64,000 bases of DNA from an uncultured Paracoccaceae bacterium (GTDB lineage Bacteria; Pseudomonadota; Alphaproteobacteria; Rhodobacterales; Rhodobacteraceae), in assembly GCA_913060475.1 (NCBI GenBank), contig CAJXSD010000010.1, positions 1-64,000 of the forward strand, given 5' to 3'. Both the position numbers and the translations under genes were made by a program. The notes under the pieces are model-generated. The model saw nothing but the letters and a program-made list of their open reading frames with translations, was not told where the DNA came from and made no database searches. Shown here piece by piece: positions 19,040 to 27,263 of the stretch (its first letter is position 1; each line of letters starts with the position of its first letter).

Positions 19040-19130
19040 TTTGCACCTTTGTTTTTTTGGCTAGCTTGCCTGAGTGGTGGGGATTGGCAAGTCAAAAGGC
19101 GACGCATTATGTCGTAGACAGGAAAGTCAC

Positions 19131-19182
19131 GCTGGGGGCGGCTGCCCCCAGACCCCCGCGAGTATTTTTACAAAAATGAAAG
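19131..19182. repeat. Rhodobacterales-type intergenic repeat with GC hairpin
   Basis: Perfect stem CTGGGGGC (19132-19139) / GCCCCCAG (19144-19151) with a GGCT loop, followed by ACCCCCGCGAGTATTTTTAC and a short AAATGAA tract. I recognise the GCCCCC-AGACCCCCG-AGTATTTTT pattern as a recurrent intergenic sequence in Rhodobacteraceae genomes, from memory and not from a search. It sits between the two divergent dehydrogenase genes. Confidence 0.6.
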
Positions 19183-19294
19183 GGGAGATGTGTTCGAAAA
19201 TAGGCGGCTTTGCGACGGTAAATGTCGGGGATTGGCAATCGGGGAGCGCGGTTTTTGGAAATGATGCGGATATGTCATTGGAAAGGATAACCAG

Positions 19295-21709
19295 ATGAAG
19301 ACGCATGCGCAGGCTGTTGTGATCGGGGGTGGGGTGATTGGATGTTCCATTCTGTATCACTTGACGAAATTGGGGTGGACCGATGTTGTGATGTTAGAGC
19401 GTGATGAGTTGACATCAGGGTCAACCTGGCATGCGGCGGCCAATATTCATGGGTTGCATGACAGCACGAATATTAGCCGCATTCAGCATTATACGATGAA
19501 CCTGTACAAAGAGTTGGAAGCGGAGACCGGGCAGGGATGCGGCGTGTTTCAGCCTGGGTCGTTATATTTGGCACAAACCCAAGAGCGCGAGCATCAGTTG
19601 CGGTTGCAGGCGGCAAAGGCCAAACTGTACGGCATGAATTTCCATGAGGTGTGTCGCGATGAGGCTGAGCGGTTGCACCCATTGGTGAATTTTGATGGCA
19701 TTCGCTGTATCATGTGGGAACCTGACGGGGGGAATGTGGATCCCTCTGGGGTCACGAATGCCTATGCGGTTGGGGCGCGTCAGCGGGGGGCGGAAATTTA
19801 TCGTTTCACCCCTGTGACGGCGACAGAGCCGCAAGCGGATGGGTCGTGGATTGTGCGCACGCCTAAGGGTGATATTCATACGCAGTGGGTCGTCAATGCG
19901 GCCGGTCTGTGGGGGCGTGAAGTTGCGCGGATGGCCGGCATCGAATTGCCGTTACAACCCACAGAGCATCAGTATTTTGTGACCGAAACCATCGCGGAGA
20001 TCGAGGCGATGGATCGGCGGTTGCCGTCGGTTGCGGACCGTGACGGGGAATATTACCTGCGCCAAGAGGGTAAAGGTTTGTTGGTGGGCGCCTATGAGCG
20101 GAATTTGAAATTCTGGGCAGAAGAGGGGACGCCGCCTGATTTCGGGCATGAATTGTTTGATGACGATTTAGAGCGGATCGAAGAAAACATGATGCGTGCG
20201 ATTGATCGTGTGCCTGTTGTCGGGACCGCCGGCATCAAACGGGTCATCAATGGCCCAATGATTTGGTCGCCTGATTCAAACGTGTTATTTGGCCCTGTGC
20301 CTGAGTTGAAAAATTATTTCTGTTGTAATGGCATTATTCCGGGCTTTAGCCAATCGGGCGGCATGGGAATGTTGGCGGCGGATTGGATTGTGACGGGCGA
20401 GACGCGCTATGATATGTTTGCCTGGGATGTGGCGCGGTTTGGCGATTGGGCGGATGCGGCGTTCACCAAGGCGCGCGTGGGTGATCAATATGCGAACCGG
20501 TTCAAAATCCATTTCCCGAACGAAGAACGCGCGGCCGGTCGTCCGGCACGGACGCGGCCCATTTATGAGATGCAGCGCGATATGGGGGCGGTCTTTGGAT
20601 TGAACTATGGATGGGAACATCCGCTCTATTTCGATGCACAGACCCCAGAAACCGAAGGGTTCACGCGCCAGCCATGGTGGCATTCGGTCGGACGCGAGGC
20701 GCGGATGCTGCGCGATGCGGTGGGTGTGATCGATATTTCGAACTTTGGTAAATATGTCTGCAAAGGGCCGGGGGCCGAGGAATGGTTGAATGCGGTTTTT
20801 GCCAACACCATGCCGAAATCTGTGGGACGGTCGTGTTTGTCCCCATTGATCGGCGTGCGCGGTGGTATTGCGGGGGATGCGACCGTGACCCGAATGGCCG
20901 AGGATGAATTCTGGATCATCAGTTCGGGCATGGCGGAACGCTATCAGCAGCGGTTTTACAAAGAGGTGCCCTTGCCCGATGGAACAACGTTTGAGAGCGT
21001 AACAGTCGCGCGCTGTGCGTTTAACGTGGCGGGGCCAAAATCGCGCGAGATGTTGCAGCGCCTAAGTAATTCGGATCTGTCAAATCAGGCGTGGCCTTTC
21101 ATGCGGTCGGGCAAATTGACGATCGCGGGGGTCGAATGTGGCGCGTTGCGCGTGTCCTTTACCGGTGATTTGGGTTGGGAAATCTATTGCGACACGGCAG
21201 ACCAACAGGCGGTGTATACAGCATTGATCCAAGCGGCCCAAGAGGCGGGCGGTGGCCCCGTGGGCAGCCGTGCGTTGATGTCACTGCGCGTCGAAAAGGG
21301 ATATGGCAGCTGGAGCCGCGAATACAGCCCCGAATATTGGCCCCAAGAGGTGGGATTGGACCGTCTGTGCAAGATGAACAAAGACTTCCTGAACAAATCG
21401 GCGGCCCAAGAGGCCATGGCCAAACCCGCGCGGGAACAATTGGTATTGCTACACGTCGATGAGGCGGATGTGACCGCATCAAATGCCGATGCCACAGGGG
21501 GCGAGCCAATTTTCAAAGATGGCCAAGGCATTGGTCGGGTAACCTCGGGTGCCTATGGATACAGCGTTGGAATGTCGCTGGCACTGGGATATGTGAAAAA
21601 TGCGCAGGCTGGCGACGCGGTCGAGGTCATGATTTTGGGCAAACCACATAAGGCCACAATTCTGCACGAACCGCCTTTCGACCCCAAGGGCGAAATTCTG
21701 CGCGGCTAG
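19295..21709 (+). CDS. FAD-dependent dehydrogenase / GcvT fusion, dimethylglycine or sarcosine dehydrogenase-like
   Basis: An 804-residue paralogue of the gene at 16628-19039 with the same order: FAD domain (GGGVIGC at 11-17, His46 in SGSTWHAAA for covalent FAD), FAO_M linker region, then GcvT and GcvT C-terminal domains. The first 45 residues of the two proteins are nearly identical, so they probably arose by duplication and inversion. The coding strand is richer in G than its neighbours (gggg tracts). The likely role is a second demethylation step in glycine betaine breakdown; this is inferred from family and from the methyltransferase cluster at 7-9 kb. Confidence 0.88.
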   Translation: MKTHAQAVVIGGGVIGCSILYHLTKLGWTDVVMLERDELTSGSTWHAAANIHGLHDSTNISRIQHYTMNLYKELEAETGQGCGVFQPGSLYLAQTQEREHQLRLQAAKAKLYGMNFHEVCRDEAERLHPLVNFDGIRCIMWEPDGGNVDPSGVTNAYAVGARQRGAEIYRFTPVTATEPQADGSWIVRTPKGDIHTQWVVNAAGLWGREVARMAGIELPLQPTEHQYFVTETIAEIEAMDRRLPSVADRDGEYYLRQEGKGLLVGAYERNLKFWAEEGTPPDFGHELFDDDLERIEENMMRAIDRVPVVGTAGIKRVINGPMIWSPDSNVLFGPVPELKNYFCCNGIIPGFSQSGGMGMLAADWIVTGETRYDMFAWDVARFGDWADAAFTKARVGDQYANRFKIHFPNEERAAGRPARTRPIYEMQRDMGAVFGLNYGWEHPLYFDAQTPETEGFTRQPWWHSVGREARMLRDAVGVIDISNFGKYVCKGPGAEEWLNAVFANTMPKSVGRSCLSPLIGVRGGIAGDATVTRMAEDEFWIISSGMAERYQQRFYKEVPLPDGTTFESVTVARCAFNVAGPKSREMLQRLSNSDLSNQAWPFMRSGKLTIAGVECGALRVSFTGDLGWEIYCDTADQQAVYTALIQAAQEAGGGPVGSRALMSLRVEKGYGSWSREYSPEYWPQEVGLDRLCKMNKDFLNKSAAQEAMAKPAREQLVLLHVDEADVTASNADATGGEPIFKDGQGIGRVTSGAYGYSVGMSLALGYVKNAQAGDAVEVMILGKPHKATILHEPPFDPKGEILRG

Positions 21710-21811
21710 AGCATCGGCCCTTAAATCTGATAGGGCGCGAAGCTCTAACCTCTTGTTTTGTCGCGCCGTTTGACCCCAAAACCGGTTTCCACTTTTGGGG
21801 CGGCGCTCTAG
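21706..21811. repeat. Alphaproteobacterial mosaic intergenic repeat with two hairpins
   Basis: The element is bounded by CTAGAGC (21706-21712) and GCTCTAG (21805-21811). Inside are a left hairpin (GCCCT 21717-21721 with AGGGC 21732-21736, and GAGC with GCTC at 21742) and a right hairpin (CCCCAAAA 21774-21781 with TTTTGGGG 21793-21800). The loop ACCGGTTTCCACTTTT resembles the conserved core of mosaic intergenic elements known from rhizobia and relatives. The left border overlaps the stop codon of the preceding dehydrogenase gene. Confidence 0.7.
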
Positions 21812-21829
21812 GAAAATGGGATCAGGCCG

Positions 21830-23140
21830 TTATTGCAACGGCTTGATCCGCAGTTTTGTCAAACGGTTGGCCTGGCGTTCGATGACCTCGAAGCGGTAGC
21901 CATGGAAACTGAACACTTGGCCGGCGGTGGGGATCATTTGGGCGTCATAGATCACCAAACCGGCCAATGTGTTTGCCTCTTGATCGGGCAGGGCCCAATC
22001 CAGCGCGCGGTTCAGATCGCGGATTGTCATGGATCCGTCCAGGATATAGCTGCCGTCCTCTTGCGGTTTAATAATGCCTTCGGCCAAGGGATCGAATTCG
22101 TCGGATATTTCGCCCACGATTTCCTCCAGGATATCCTCAAGTGTGATCAGCCCCTCAAGGCTGCCGTATTCGTCAACAACCAAGGCAAAATGCGTGCGCC
22201 GACGCAGGAATTGGCGCATTTGATCATCCAGCGATGTGGTATCGGGGATGAAATAGGGTTTCATCGCAACCTCTTGGATGTCAAAGGTTTTTAGATCATC
22301 TAGGGACGCATCCGGGCCAGATACTTTGCGATACATGGTGCGCGCCAAATCCTTGGCATGGATCACGCCGATGATATTTTCGGGATTGTCCTTGAACACC
22401 GGCAACCGGGTATGCGCGCTTTCCAGACATTGGGTCAGAATTTGGCTGGGATCATCGTCGGCATTGATCATTTCGATTCCGGATCGGTGCAGCATGATTT
22501 CTTCGACCGTGCGTTCGGACAGATCCAGTGCGCCCAAAATGCGGTCGCGGTCCTCTTTCTCGACGACACCTTCGGAATGGCCCAGCGCGATGGCGCCTGC
22601 GATTTCTTCGCGTACGGCCAGAATGTGGCTGTCAGGATCGGTCTGCACGCCAAAGACGCGTAAAACGCGGCGCACCAACCAGCGGACCAATGTTACAATC
22701 GGCGCAAAGATCATGATAATGACCGAAATCGGGCCCGATACGCGGGACGCGGCCGTTTCGGCGTTGGTAATGGCATAGGTTTTTGGCAGTACCTCGGCGA
22801 AAATCAACACCAAAACGGTCATGACCAAGGTGGCCAAGGCCACACCGCTTTCGCCAAAGAGGCGCGTAAACAGCGCGGTTGTCAGCGAGGTGGCCAAAAT
22901 ATTGACCAAGTTGTTGCCCAATAAAACCGACCCGATCAGGCGTTCGTTATCCTCGGTGATTTTCAACGCGCGTTTGGCCCCACGGGACCCTTTGTCCGCT
23001 TGGGTCCGCAATTTTCCGCGCGATGCGGCCGTCAACGCCGTTTCAGAGCCGGAAAAAAAACCAGACAGGATCAGCAGGGCAAAGATCGCCCCTGTGGTTA
23101 TCCAAAACGCTGAATCAAGTATTTGTGTAGCCGCTTCCAT
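21830..23140 (-). CDS. Hemolysin/CNNM family protein (DUF21-CBS-CorC_HlyC)
   Basis: A 436-residue membrane protein. The DUF21 transmembrane domain spans about 1-200 (FFSGSETALTAASR near 28-41), followed by two CBS motifs (about 215-335) and a C-terminal CorC_HlyC domain (about 350-432). The family is linked to magnesium/cobalt efflux or homeostasis; hemolysin in the name is historical. The protein starts MEAATQILDS and its gene is divergent from the phosphoesterase gene. Confidence 0.92.
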   Translation of the reverse strand: MEAATQILDSAFWITTGAIFALLILSGFFSGSETALTAASRGKLRTQADKGSRGAKRALKITEDNERLIGSVLLGNNLVNILATSLTTALFTRLFGESGVALATLVMTVLVLIFAEVLPKTYAITNAETAASRVSGPISVIIMIFAPIVTLVRWLVRRVLRVFGVQTDPDSHILAVREEIAGAIALGHSEGVVEKEDRDRILGALDLSERTVEEIMLHRSGIEMINADDDPSQILTQCLESAHTRLPVFKDNPENIIGVIHAKDLARTMYRKVSGPDASLDDLKTFDIQEVAMKPYFIPDTTSLDDQMRQFLRRRTHFALVVDEYGSLEGLITLEDILEEIVGEISDEFDPLAEGIIKPQEDGSYILDGSMTIRDLNRALDWALPDQEANTLAGLVIYDAQMIPTAGQVFSFHGYRFEVIERQANRLTKLRIKPLQ

Positions 23141-23211
23141 CTTGGGTCTTTTCTGCTAGTGTCTTGCATCGGTTATGGGGATTTTGTCCCCTGCAATCAA
23201 GGGAGCGTGGC

Positions 23212-24027
23212 GTGAAGATCGCGGATTTAGGCCAGATTGATGATGATATTTTGATATTTGGCGGGTGTTATTCCAACCTGCAGGCGACCCATGCGCTGTT
23301 TGATTGGGCACAGGCGCGCGGCATTCCGCCAGCGCGGCGCATTCATACGGGCGATGTGGTGGCCTATTGCGGGCAGCCCAACGAAACGGTGGCCGCGTTG
23401 CGTGCAGGGTGTCATCACGCGATTGCAGGCAATTGCGAACAACAGCTGGCCGCAGGGATGCCCGATTGTGGGTGCGGGTTTGATACCGGATCGGCCTGCG
23501 ATATTCTGTCTGTGGGCTGGTTTGGATATGTATCGCGTGTTTTGGACCCCGTTCATCGCGATTGGATGACCGATCTGCCCGATTGGATCGTGTTTACCCA
23601 TCACAATCGTCGCTATGGCGTGGTCCATGGCAGTGCGCAGCATGTGTCGGAATTTTTGTGGTCGGTGGATCATGACGATGCCTTGGACCGGCAATTCGAT
23701 CATATGGCCACGCATGTTGGTGCGATTGATACGATCATCGCAAGCCACAGCGGGATCGCGTTTCAGCGCGAATTGTCGGGGGATCGATGCTGGGTGAATG
23801 CAGGCGTCATCGGTATGCCGCCCCATAACGGTGAACAAGCCACGCAATTTGCCACCCTGCGTCAGGGGCAATTTGCGTTCCATAGCCTGGGCTATGATGC
23901 GCAACGTGCCGCCGATGCGATGCGTCAGGTTGGATTAACCCAAGGCTATGATCGTGCCCTGATCAGCGGTTATTGGCCGTCCGAGGACGTGTTGCCCGCC
24001 GCATTGCGCGTGGTCGACAACGGATGA
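23212..24027 (+). CDS. Calcineurin-like phosphoesterase with altered first motif
   Basis: A 271-residue protein of the Metallophos_2 (YfcE-like) family. GDVVAYCG (about 46-53), the GNCE motif (about 76-79) and late histidine motifs (VVHGS, ASHSG) are present. The first motif, normally DxHGN, reads GGCYSN, so two usual metal ligands are missing; this may be a feature of a subfamily. The start is GTG at 23212 after AAGGGAG; the frame is open upstream but the N-terminus then departs from the family. Its 3' end overlaps the convergent xerD end by 58 bases. Confidence 0.82.
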   Translation: MKIADLGQIDDDILIFGGCYSNLQATHALFDWAQARGIPPARRIHTGDVVAYCGQPNETVAALRAGCHHAIAGNCEQQLAAGMPDCGCGFDTGSACDILSVGWFGYVSRVLDPVHRDWMTDLPDWIVFTHHNRRYGVVHGSAQHVSEFLWSVDHDDALDRQFDHMATHVGAIDTIIASHSGIAFQRELSGDRCWVNAGVIGMPPHNGEQATQFATLRQGQFAFHSLGYDAQRAADAMRQVGLTQGYDRALISGYWPSEDVLPAALRVVDNG

Positions 24028-24932
24028 TGATCCAAAACCAGATCGCGCAACCGATCCTGTAACACATGGGTATAGATTTCCGTGGTCGAAATATCGGCAT
24101 GCCCCAACAGGGTCTGGATCACGCGCAAATCTGCCCCGTTTTGCAACAAATGCGTGGCAAAGGCATGGCGGATCGTATGCGGGCTGACCTGTTCTGGATC
24201 AATGCCGCAATCGATCGCCCAAGATTTCAGTTTTTGATAAAACCAGTGGCGCGTATAATGCCCCTGTTTGCCGCGGGATGGAAACAGATAGGGCGATGGC
24301 GTGCGGCCTTGGGCCTGATCCAGATCATCGGTTTGATCACGATGCGCCAGCCATTGGGCCAGACTGTCTTGGGCATCGGGCGACAGGGGAACAATGCGTT
24401 CTTTGTTTCCTTTGCCCCGGATCAGCAAATATTGCGGATGCCCGCGCGCCACAGACAGGGGCAGGGTCATCAATTCGGAAATGCGCATCCCTGTGGCATA
24501 GAGCATTTGCATCAAACAGGTGTCGCGCAACCGGTCTATGCCGGTTTTTCCCGAAACCCGCGCACAGGCCAACAGCTGATCCACCTGTTCAACGCTTAGG
24601 GTTTTGGGCAGCGATTTTTTGCGCCCGGGTCCGGAAATCTGGATCGCGGGATTATCGTCGCGCCAATATTCTTCGACGGCAAAGGCATAGAATTGCCGAA
24701 TGGCCGACAAACGGCGCGCGCGGGTCGCGGCCGACAACCCTTGGGTGTCTAAGCCCACCAGATAGGTTTCGATATCCGCCATCTGGGCAGACATCAAATC
24801 CAACCGCCGTTGGACCAGATCATCATGAAAATCACGCAAATCGCGGGCATAGGCATCGGTTGTATTGCGCGCGGCCCCTGTTTCCGCGGCCTTGGCCTGC
24901 AAAAACGCCTGAATGTGGTACATGTCCTGCAT
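23970..24932 (-). CDS. xerD: Site-specific tyrosine recombinase XerD
   Basis: A 320-residue recombinase. The catalytic residues are all visible: Arg150 (ATGMRISEL), Lys174 (RGKGNKER), His252 and Arg255 (HTIRHAFATHLL), His278 (LGHADIS) and Tyr287 (TEIYTHV). An N-terminal SAM-like DNA-binding domain covers about 1-95. It resolves chromosome dimers at dif with XerC. The ATG at 24932 shares a base with the TGA of the upstream exported-protein gene (TGATG), an unusual coupling. It is a housekeeping recombinase and not a sign of an integrated element. Confidence 0.94.
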   Translation of the reverse strand: MQDMYHIQAFLQAKAAETGAARNTTDAYARDLRDFHDDLVQRRLDLMSAQMADIETYLVGLDTQGLSAATRARRLSAIRQFYAFAVEEYWRDDNPAIQISGPGRKKSLPKTLSVEQVDQLLACARVSGKTGIDRLRDTCLMQMLYATGMRISELMTLPLSVARGHPQYLLIRGKGNKERIVPLSPDAQDSLAQWLAHRDQTDDLDQAQGRTPSPYLFPSRGKQGHYTRHWFYQKLKSWAIDCGIDPEQVSPHTIRHAFATHLLQNGADLRVIQTLLGHADISTTEIYTHVLQDRLRDLVLDHHPLSTTRNAAGNTSSDGQ

Positions 24933-26458
24933 CACTGCTGCGCCCTTAGGTATACAGAAATCGCGGCTCGACAGGCAATGTCCTCAAGCCCGACCAACAA
25001 AAACGTGGACAAAGATTCCAACAAATCCTGCATATCGCCCTCGGCGCCTTTTTCGAACTGTAGGATCGCGGTTAGGATGGCCTCGCCCAACTTGCCCTGC
25101 GCCAATAGGGCTTGGGTAGAAACGGGTACGCGCGGCTGGGTGAATGCGGTGTGGATCGCCTGTTCTAATGTCGATTGAGGGTTCGTATTTGCCAAATCGC
25201 TCTTGGCGATAGCCGCCAGAAACCGATCTTGGCCCCCCAGCATTGGGACGGCCCGTTTATAGTGGCGCGATAGCATAATAATTTTGGCCGCTGTTATACG
25301 GTCGCTGCCTTGCAGGGAACTGGCCAACAAAGCGGGGGCAAAGATGCTGGCAAATTCCGCGGTCAGGTTGGTTGCGCGAAACTGTGTCCATGCCTGATCC
25401 AGTGCGGGCGCTATGATGTCAGTGTTCTTTGATTGCAGCGCTTGGTCCAGTTTTTGGAAACTGCGGACACGGTCCCAAATGCCGCCCGAGGCTGCGGGGG
25501 GGTATTTGGTGTAAATCCCCAGAAACGTGTTGTCAGAAATTGCCCCCGTTTCCGCCAGCCGTTCCGCCGCCTGCAACTGCGATTTCCAGCCATTATCGCC
25601 GGTCAGATCCGTCGCAGAAAACGCGCGTGGCAGCAATTCGGCGGGCAGGGGGTCGCCGATGGCTTCGAACAGTCGAAATTCCAGCGGGTCCACCTGTGAT
25701 GGTGGTGGCAGTTGCGCGGCCACATCATCTTGGGCATCGGTTTCCAGGAATTGATGCAACAGGGCAGCGGTTTGTGGGCGAATGGTGCCCAAGGCCTCGG
25801 CAATGTCCAAAACTAACGTGGCCGTCAGCCAATCGCCTTTGCGGGCCAGACAAAAAATGCGTGCTGCATCATGTTTTCCATCGGATGTTAACCCCAAAAC
25901 CTGCGGACACGCAGGGGTGATGTTTGGATCAAGCATGGTGACATCAAACAACAGTGGCACCAAAGACGGCGGGACAGGCGCCGCACGTTCTAACATGGCC
26001 AAAGCCGGATCAATTGCCCCTAGTTCAATCAATTTCTGGATGCGCAGTTCCAAAAATGATCCATCCTCGGGCTTAGGTGTGGATGTGCTGGGGCGATCGG
26101 CCTCGGCCAGTAAAAGGTTAAAGAATAGATCCTGTATCGCGGCATGTTTCGGCGGTGAAATAGAGCGCAACACTTGGCCCAAATCCGCCACAGTGGATTG
26201 ACGCCAGAGGGTCACGGGAAAACCGGTGGTCGAAGATGGTAACAAGCCGACCGAGTCGCGATCATTTCCCGTTAGGGGCGACACTGTTATTTCTGTTATC
26301 GTCTGACCTGAAACTGTGCCGGTACGCAGGCCTGATCCGATTGCGCCCAACTGAGCGGCCGCAGCCGGATCGCGCCAGTCAAATGATCCGATATCACCCG
26401 ACTGGGCCATGCCCCAAGTTGGTAGGGTCAGAATAAGGGCGCATAACCTATGACGCAT
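24932..26458 (-). CDS. Exported hypothetical protein, helical-repeat type
   Basis: A 508-residue protein beginning MRHRLCALILTLPTWGMAQ, a signal peptide with likely cleavage after GMAQ-adjacent residues near 18-19. The rest is rich in Leu/Ala helices, with no catalytic motif seen, resembling solenoid proteins such as TPR-like or Sel1-like folds. It seems to be a conserved but unnamed rhodobacteral protein. Its ATG overlaps the stop of the small membrane protein gene upstream and its own stop overlaps the xerD start, so the three form a tightly coupled set. Function unknown. Confidence 0.75.
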   Translation of the reverse strand: MRHRLCALILTLPTWGMAQSGDIGSFDWRDPAAAAQLGAIGSGLRTGTVSGQTITEITVSPLTGNDRDSVGLLPSSTTGFPVTLWRQSTVADLGQVLRSISPPKHAAIQDLFFNLLLAEADRPSTSTPKPEDGSFLELRIQKLIELGAIDPALAMLERAAPVPPSLVPLLFDVTMLDPNITPACPQVLGLTSDGKHDAARIFCLARKGDWLTATLVLDIAEALGTIRPQTAALLHQFLETDAQDDVAAQLPPPSQVDPLEFRLFEAIGDPLPAELLPRAFSATDLTGDNGWKSQLQAAERLAETGAISDNTFLGIYTKYPPAASGGIWDRVRSFQKLDQALQSKNTDIIAPALDQAWTQFRATNLTAEFASIFAPALLASSLQGSDRITAAKIIMLSRHYKRAVPMLGGQDRFLAAIAKSDLANTNPQSTLEQAIHTAFTQPRVPVSTQALLAQGKLGEAILTAILQFEKGAEGDMQDLLESLSTFLLVGLEDIACRAAISVYLRAQQ

Positions 26459-26597
26459 TTAGATCCACGGGCACTTTGACGGGTGTTTGATCAGGGGCAA
26501 AATCAACGCCGAAAAACGGCCCCAGATACGCATATGCGGTCAACATGATTCCCAATAGGATGATCAAAATAACCAGCCATTTTATTAATTTACCCAT
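26448..26597 (-). CDS. Small membrane protein, 49 residues, hypothetical
   Basis: An open frame from ATG at 26597 gives MGKLIKWLVILIILLGIMLT and a further 29 residues with an acidic/proline-rich tail ending DLNAS. One N-terminal transmembrane helix covers about 7-25 with positive charges before it (inside) and the tail outside. Its stop overlaps the first codons of the exported-protein gene, as expected for a translated upstream gene of an operon. The ribosome-binding site is weak. No family recognised. Confidence 0.65.
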   Translation of the reverse strand: MGKLIKWLVILIILLGIMLTAYAYLGPFFGVDFAPDQTPVKVPVDLNAS

Positions 26598-26711
26598 GTG
26601 CACTGCCCCATTTTATCGTTATCATTATTTTTATATCTGGTCTTTTCGTCAAGATCACGTCATTCAATGATGTGAATTGCATTTTGGCACAAGATCGCCA
26701 ATAAGGACACC

Positions 26712-27263
26712 ATGACTTTTACTTTGAAAAAAACGGTTGCGATGGTCGGCATGATGGGTGCGGGTAAAACGGCCGTTGGCAAAGCGGTTGCACAGATTTT
26801 GGGGGTTCCGTTTCTGGATTCTGATTCTGAAATCGAACAGGCGGCCAATATGACCATTCCCGAAATTTTTGAACGCGACGGTGAACCGTTTTTTCGGGCC
26901 AAAGAAACCCAGGTGATCACCCGCCTGCTAGAGGGTCCGCCGTGTATTTTGTCGACCGGTGGGGGCGCGTTTTTGGCAGATGTGAACCGGACGGCCATCA
27001 GCGACAAAGGCGTGGCTGTTTGGTTGGATGCAGATTTGGATTTGCTGTGGTCGCGGGTGAAAAACAAAAATACACGGCCCCTGCTGCGCACGGAAAACCC
27101 CTATGACACGTTAAAAACGCTGTTTGATAAACGCACGCCGATTTACAAATTGGCACAGGTGCATGTTCAATCATCGCCAAATACGTCAATCGACGACATG
27201 GCAAATCGCGTGATTGTCGCCCTGAAAACCCGCAACGATGTATTGGAAAGCAAAGACCAATGA
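26712..27263 (+). CDS. aroK: Shikimate kinase
   Basis: AroK (183 residues) phosphorylates shikimate at position 3 on the way to chorismate. The P-loop GMMGAGKT is at 13-20, the shikimate-binding DSDSEIE at about 36-42 and GGGAF near 83-87. The adenine-binding lid contains RPLL near 126. Its TGA overlaps the ATG of aroB (ATGA at 27260-27263), so the two are translationally coupled. Divergent from the small membrane protein gene across an AT-rich gap of about 114 bases that probably holds both promoters. Confidence 0.96.
   Translation: MTFTLKKTVAMVGMMGAGKTAVGKAVAQILGVPFLDSDSEIEQAANMTIPEIFERDGEPFFRAKETQVITRLLEGPPCILSTGGGAFLADVNRTAISDKGVAVWLDADLDLLWSRVKNKNTRPLLRTENPYDTLKTLFDKRTPIYKLAQVHVQSSPNTSIDDMANRVIVALKTRNDVLESKDQ

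Noticed and set aside
17693-19117. A 474-codon open frame on the plus strand opposite the first dehydrogenase gene
   Set aside because: It is the mirror frame of a clear FAD/GcvT gene, has no recognisable domain and is rich in His/Gly/Ala as expected for shadow translation.
23970-24932. Integrase of a mobile element
   Set aside because: The sequence fits the housekeeping XerD, it is in an operon with conserved genes, and there are no att repeats, phage genes or tRNA disruption nearby.
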